In this document: piece by piece, positions 53,683-64,000 of the stretch
Numbering within the stretch: position 1 is the first letter of the stretch
Layout of the letters: the number at the start of each line of letters is the position of its first letter
Assembly (NCBI RefSeq): GCF_902498185.1
Contig: NZ_CABVIX010000004.1
Coordinates: 1-64,000 of the forward strand
DNA: 64,000 bases
From: Pseudomonas fluorescens
GTDB taxonomy: Bacteria > Pseudomonadota > Gammaproteobacteria > Pseudomonadales > Pseudomonadaceae
Direction: 5' to 3'
The notes under the pieces: model-generated
Database searches by the model: none
What the model was told of the DNA's origin: nothing
The model's input: the letters and a program-made list of their open reading frames with translations, nothing else
Program-made: the position numbers and the translations under genes

Positions 53683-56160
53683 ATGCCAACTGCACACACT
53701 TTGTCTCCTCTGGCAACGGCGCTGAAACTGCGTCGGCTGCTGCAACCAAAGCTGCTCGGGACGACCATGGGGATGGTCGTGTCCCTGCCTCTGGCAGCCC
53801 AGGTCATGGCACAGGACATCGACTTCGATATTCCAGCGCAATCGCTGTCACGCGCCGTGCTGCAGTTCGGCCAGCAGTCGGGACTGCAAGTGCTGTACAG
53901 CCCGCAGGACCTCGAAGGCATGGGCAGCAACGCGCTGGTGGGCCGCTTCAGCGCCCAGGCCGGACTGGCCCGGCTGCTGGGGGACGCGGGGGTGTCCTAC
54001 AATTTCCAGGGCAATACCCTGACCCTCACCGCACGCGGCCAGGGCGACGCTCTTGAACTGGGCGCCACAAACATCAACGGCCAGGGCCTGGGTGCCCAGA
54101 CCGACGGCACCGGGTCGTACACCACCGGCCTGTCGAGCACCGCCACCCGGATGAACCTGTCCCTGCGTGAAACGCCCCAGTCGATCAGCGTCGTGACCCG
54201 CCAGCGCATGGACGACCAGGGCTTGAACGACCTCACCCAGGTGCTGGAGCAGACCCCGGGGATTTCGGTGCAGAGCCTGGGCAGCGAGCGTTTCAACATC
54301 TATTCACGCGGGTACTCGGTCGACAACTACCAGTTCGACGGCATTCCTACCACCCTGGACATCGTCAGCCAGGTATCGGCACAGAGCCTGGCCGACATGG
54401 CCATCTATGACCGCGTAGAGGTGCTGCGCGGCGCCACCGGCCTGATGACCGGCGCAGGTGATCCCTCGGCCACCATCAACCTGGTGCGCAAGCGCCCCAC
54501 CGCCGAGTTCAAGGGCCATATCACCGCGGGCGTGGGCTCGTGGGACAAGTACCGCACCGAGATCGACCTGTCCGGCCCGCTTACCCCGACCGGCAACGTG
54601 CGCGGCCGCATGGTCGCTGCCTACCAGCAGAACAACAGCTACGTCGATCACTACTCCCAGGAAAAACAGATCTTCTACGGCATCCTGGAAGCCGACCTTA
54701 GCGACTCCACCCTGCTCACCGTCGGTGCCGACTACCAGAAAAACGACCCCACCGGTTCGTCCTCGGTCGCCTTCCCGCTGTTCTACAGCAACGGCAAACA
54801 GACCCACTTCTCGCGCTCGACCAACAGCGCCGCGCGCTGGAGCAGCAACCCCCAGGACGCGCTCAACACCTTCGCCAGCATCGAGCAGAAGCTTGGCTAC
54901 GACTGGAGCCTGAAGGTCTCGGTCAACCAGATGTACATCAACCGCGAGGACTACCGCCTGGCGACTGCCAGCTGGGGCTTCCCCAACGAAACCACCGGTG
55001 ACGGCGTACGGCTCTATGGTGGCGCGGGCAGCACCTGGCAAAAGCAGACCGGCGTGGACGTTCAGGCACAAGGCCCGTTCCAGTTGTTCGGGCGCCAGCA
55101 CGAGCTGATCGTCGGCTACAACTTCTCGCGTTATGAAAATCGCCACTCGCCACTGCGCGGCACTGCGATCGAAGGGACGTTCGTCAACGTCTACGACTGG
55201 GACAACTACACCAATGAGCCCGTCACCAGCCTTGGCAAGCTATACGATGGCGACACCACCATCTATCAGAACGGCACCTACATCGCCACGCGCCTTCGCC
55301 CGACCGACGACCTGTCGGTGATCCTCGGCGCGCGGGCCAGCGACTACAAGTTCAACTACGACGTCGAGTACGTGCTGACCCCACGGAGCAACCGCTACAC
55401 GCAGTATCGCGAGAGCGGCGTGGTCACGCCCTATGCGGGAGTTGTGTATGACCTGAACGACATCCATTCTGTCTACGCCAGCTACACCAGCATCTTCAAG
55501 CCCCAGGAGAACCGGCGCGACGTCTCCGGTGCGCTGCTCGATCCCCGTGAAGGCGACAACTACGAGATCGGCTTGAAGAGCGAGTATTTCGGCGGCCGCC
55601 TGAACACCAGCATTGCCGCGTATGAGATCAAGCAGGACAACCTGGCCGTGGCGGTTCCCGGCGCGGTCATCGAAGGTACGACCACGGGCGCGTATGAAGC
55701 GGTCAGCGGCGCCACGACGCGTGGATTCGAAGTTGAAGCCAACGGCGAGCTCACCCCTGACTGGAACCTCAGCGCCAGTTACAACCACAGCATCACCAAG
55801 GACGCCGACGGCGAACGCCTCAATACCGAAGCGCCGGCCAACATGGTCAAGCTGTGGACCACCTACCGCCTGCCGGGCGAGCTCGACCGCCTGACCGTGG
55901 GGGGCGGCATGAACTGGCAGAGCGGCACTCACATCACCGTGACGCCGAGCACTGCGCTGGGCAGGGTCAAGGCCAAGCAGGAGCAGTTCGCCGTGTTCAA
56001 CATGATGGCGCGCTACCAGCTGACCGATGAGCTGTCGACCACGGTCAATTTCAACAACGTGTTTGACAAGAAGTACATCAGTGCTCTGGATACTACGTTC
56101 TTCAGTGGGTACTACGGTGAGCCGCGTAATGTGATGGTTTCGGCCAGGTATCAGTTCTGA
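53683..56160 (+). CDS. fpvA: Ferripyoverdine TonB-dependent signalling receptor FpvA
   Basis: The 825-aa outer-membrane receptor imports ferripyoverdine. It has a signal peptide ending at VMA-QDI (about residue 43). An STN signalling domain (about 45-120: FDIPAQSLSRAVLQFGQQSG ... LLGDAGVSYNFQGNTLTLT) follows. Next come a plug with TPQSISVVTRQRMDDQGLND and IYDRVEVLRGATGLMTGAGD, and a barrel ending GEPRNVMVSARYQF with a terminal Phe. The STN domain implies transmembrane signalling to an anti-sigma factor and ECF sigma factor. A strong Fur box lies upstream and a terminator downstream. Specificity for this strain's own pyoverdine is inferred from position. Confidence 0.93.
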   Translation: MPTAHTLSPLATALKLRRLLQPKLLGTTMGMVVSLPLAAQVMAQDIDFDIPAQSLSRAVLQFGQQSGLQVLYSPQDLEGMGSNALVGRFSAQAGLARLLGDAGVSYNFQGNTLTLTARGQGDALELGATNINGQGLGAQTDGTGSYTTGLSSTATRMNLSLRETPQSISVVTRQRMDDQGLNDLTQVLEQTPGISVQSLGSERFNIYSRGYSVDNYQFDGIPTTLDIVSQVSAQSLADMAIYDRVEVLRGATGLMTGAGDPSATINLVRKRPTAEFKGHITAGVGSWDKYRTEIDLSGPLTPTGNVRGRMVAAYQQNNSYVDHYSQEKQIFYGILEADLSDSTLLTVGADYQKNDPTGSSSVAFPLFYSNGKQTHFSRSTNSAARWSSNPQDALNTFASIEQKLGYDWSLKVSVNQMYINREDYRLATASWGFPNETTGDGVRLYGGAGSTWQKQTGVDVQAQGPFQLFGRQHELIVGYNFSRYENRHSPLRGTAIEGTFVNVYDWDNYTNEPVTSLGKLYDGDTTIYQNGTYIATRLRPTDDLSVILGARASDYKFNYDVEYVLTPRSNRYTQYRESGVVTPYAGVVYDLNDIHSVYASYTSIFKPQENRRDVSGALLDPREGDNYEIGLKSEYFGGRLNTSIAAYEIKQDNLAVAVPGAVIEGTTTGAYEAVSGATTRGFEVEANGELTPDWNLSASYNHSITKDADGERLNTEAPANMVKLWTTYRLPGELDRLTVGGGMNWQSGTHITVTPSTALGRVKAKQEQFAVFNMMARYQLTDELSTTVNFNNVFDKKYISALDTTFFSGYYGEPRNVMVSARYQF

Positions 56161-56172
56161 GGTTTTCTGCCG

Positions 56173-56201
56173 GGCGGGGGCTTCGGCCCTCCGCCTTTCT
56201 T
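56173..56201 (+). terminator. Intrinsic terminator of fpvA
   Basis: GGCGGGGGC, loop TTCG, GCCC-T-CCGCC with one bulge, followed by TTTCTT. It separates fpvA from the converging esterase gene. Confidence 0.8.
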
Positions 56202-56211
56202 GGCACCACCC

Positions 56212-57183
56212 TCAAGCGCCAGCGCGACCCTCCAGCGCAAGCAACCACTCCCCGACACTCCGATAAATCCCCTCGACCACCGGCACGATCCCGGACATGC
56301 GCAGGTAGTCATGGGTCAATCCCTGCTCGATGCTCAAGGTCACTGCGGTACCCGCCGCCTCCAGCCGTTCGGCATAGGCCAGCCCTTCATCGTACAGCGG
56401 ATCATGGGTCGCAAGCCCGATATAGGCCGGCGCAAGCGTGGGCATGTCAGGGGTCAGCAACGGAGAGGCCCGCCAGTCAAGCCGATCAGCTGGATTCGGC
56501 GCGTAATGCTGGTAGAACCAGCGCAACGACGGGGTCTCCAGCAGAAACCCTTCGGCATAACGTTGATGGGAGTCGCGCTCCTGGCTGATGTCGGTAACCG
56601 GGTAGAACAGCATCTGCGCAATCGGCTGCAAGGCCAGTCCCACCCGCTCGGACGCGGCGGCGATCGCCAGGCCGGCCGCCAGCGAGGCACCCACGCTGTC
56701 TCCAGCGAAGACCACGCGGTTGCTGTCCAGACCGAGCACGCTGGCTTGCCCGGCCAGCCAGGCAACGGCGTCCTGAGCATCGAGTTGAGCAGTGGGAAAA
56801 GCATGCTCCGGCGCGCGTCGGTAGGTTGGCGCGAGGACGGCGAACTCCCCCAGGCACGCCAGGCGGCGGCAGACCGCTTCGTGGGAATCCAGGCTGCCGA
56901 CCACGTATCCGCCGCCGTGGAAATAGAGGATCACCGGCTGGTCAGGTCCGGTGGAGGGCCGGCGGTACAGGCGCGCCGGCAGCGATACGCTATCGCGGGT
57001 CGGCAACTGCAGGTCGATCACCTCCAGTTCGCCCGGAGGGCTGGGATCGATGATCAGCGAGCTGGCTTCGAACTCGCGACGGGCCTCGATCACCGAAAGC
57101 GCGTGCATGGCTCGGCTGCTGCCGGTCAGGCGGCCAAACTCGACCAGTTCCAGAAACGCAGCCAGGTCAGGTTGCAGTGACAT
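56212..57183 (-). CDS. HSL-family alpha/beta hydrolase next to the pyoverdine NRPS
   Basis: The 323-aa hormone-sensitive-lipase-type esterase has the oxyanion hole YFHGGGYVVGS, nucleophile GDSVGAS, catalytic aspartate in THDPLYDEG and histidine in GLTHDYLRMSG. There is no signal peptide, so it is cytoplasmic. It begins 66 bp downstream of the NRPS stop in the same direction and probably shares its transcript. A comparable esterase gene lies beside the pyoverdine synthetase in P. putida, as I recall. It could edit or hydrolyse a peptide or ester intermediate; direct evidence is absent. Confidence 0.88.
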   Translation of the reverse strand: MSLQPDLAAFLELVEFGRLTGSSRAMHALSVIEARREFEASSLIIDPSPPGELEVIDLQLPTRDSVSLPARLYRRPSTGPDQPVILYFHGGGYVVGSLDSHEAVCRRLACLGEFAVLAPTYRRAPEHAFPTAQLDAQDAVAWLAGQASVLGLDSNRVVFAGDSVGASLAAGLAIAAASERVGLALQPIAQMLFYPVTDISQERDSHQRYAEGFLLETPSLRWFYQHYAPNPADRLDWRASPLLTPDMPTLAPAYIGLATHDPLYDEGLAYAERLEAAGTAVTLSIEQGLTHDYLRMSGIVPVVEGIYRSVGEWLLALEGRAGA

Positions 57184-57249
57184 GTGGTTTTCCTTGAATC
57201 AGAGAAAGCGGTAAATGCCGGCCCGAATACCGAGGCCGGCATGATGGTT

Positions 57250-64000
<6,751 letters not shown>

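Overview
The window is a chromosomal segment of a fluorescent Pseudomonas, most likely of the P. putida/P. entomophila group. It is GC-rich and carries the conserved Pseudomonas order gpsA - (sensor operon) - fabA-fabB - htpG - sdh/suc - gltA - etf, followed by a pyoverdine locus with PvdP, PvdM, PvdO, PvdE, an FpvA-type receptor and a terminal NRPS. No tRNA, rRNA or CRISPR array was seen. The strain-level assignment is inference from gene order, not from a database comparison.

Layout. 1-1440: accessory pocket. An IS256-family element enters from the left edge. It is followed by a non-coding stretch with a structured-RNA-like element, one small DUF3077/DUF6124-like gene and a second DUF3077-type gene broken by an in-frame stop. 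A 42-nt inverted repeat pair brackets these. 1442-6975 (minus): gpsA, a DUF4389 membrane protein, sixA, two alpha/beta hydrolases, a DUF4892 protein and an AI-2E-type exporter. 7105-12076 (plus): an overlapping three-gene operon of TonB-dependent receptor, periplasmic binding-protein-like protein and hybrid histidine kinase. The kinase is syntenic with PA1611 of P. aeruginosa. 12285-14032: fabA-fabB. 14083-20845: periplasmic amidohydrolase, dienelactone hydrolase, htpG with a clear sigma-32 promoter, a small repeat-rich lipoprotein, a DUF599 protein and brnQ.

21196-34177: the TCA cluster. sdhCDAB, sucAB, lpdG and sucCD run on the minus strand, and divergent gltA runs on the plus strand, with good sigma-70 promoters for both between sdhC and gltA. 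34384-35828 holds two adjacent genes I do not recognise, inserted between gltA and the START-domain gene. 35875-40991 (minus) carries a START protein, a YkgJ-type cysteine cluster protein, a secreted 'IF-2-like' protein, a MocR regulator, an OmpA-like lipoprotein with a DUF4398 partner, and a solute-binding protein. 41079-44966 carries etfBA and divergent ETF-ubiquinone oxidoreductase, with a PsrA-type operator touching a near-consensus promoter. 45137-46982 carries an MHS-type transporter and a degenerate receiver protein.

46983-64000: pyoverdine region. It contains an ECF sigma factor behind a Fur box, the Tat-exported tyrosinase PvdP, divergent pvdM-pvdO-pvdE, an STN-containing FpvA receptor behind a second Fur box, an HSL-type esterase, and the 3' part of an NRPS (A-PCP-E-C-A-PCP-TE) that runs off the right edge. 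Perfect TAAAT-N16-CGT iron-starvation boxes face both pvdP and pvdM. Together these genes make the last residues of the peptide, export the precursor to the periplasm, mature it there, and take up the ferric siderophore. pvdN is not between pvdM and pvdO, and no anti-sigma gene for the FpvA signalling pair lies in the window.
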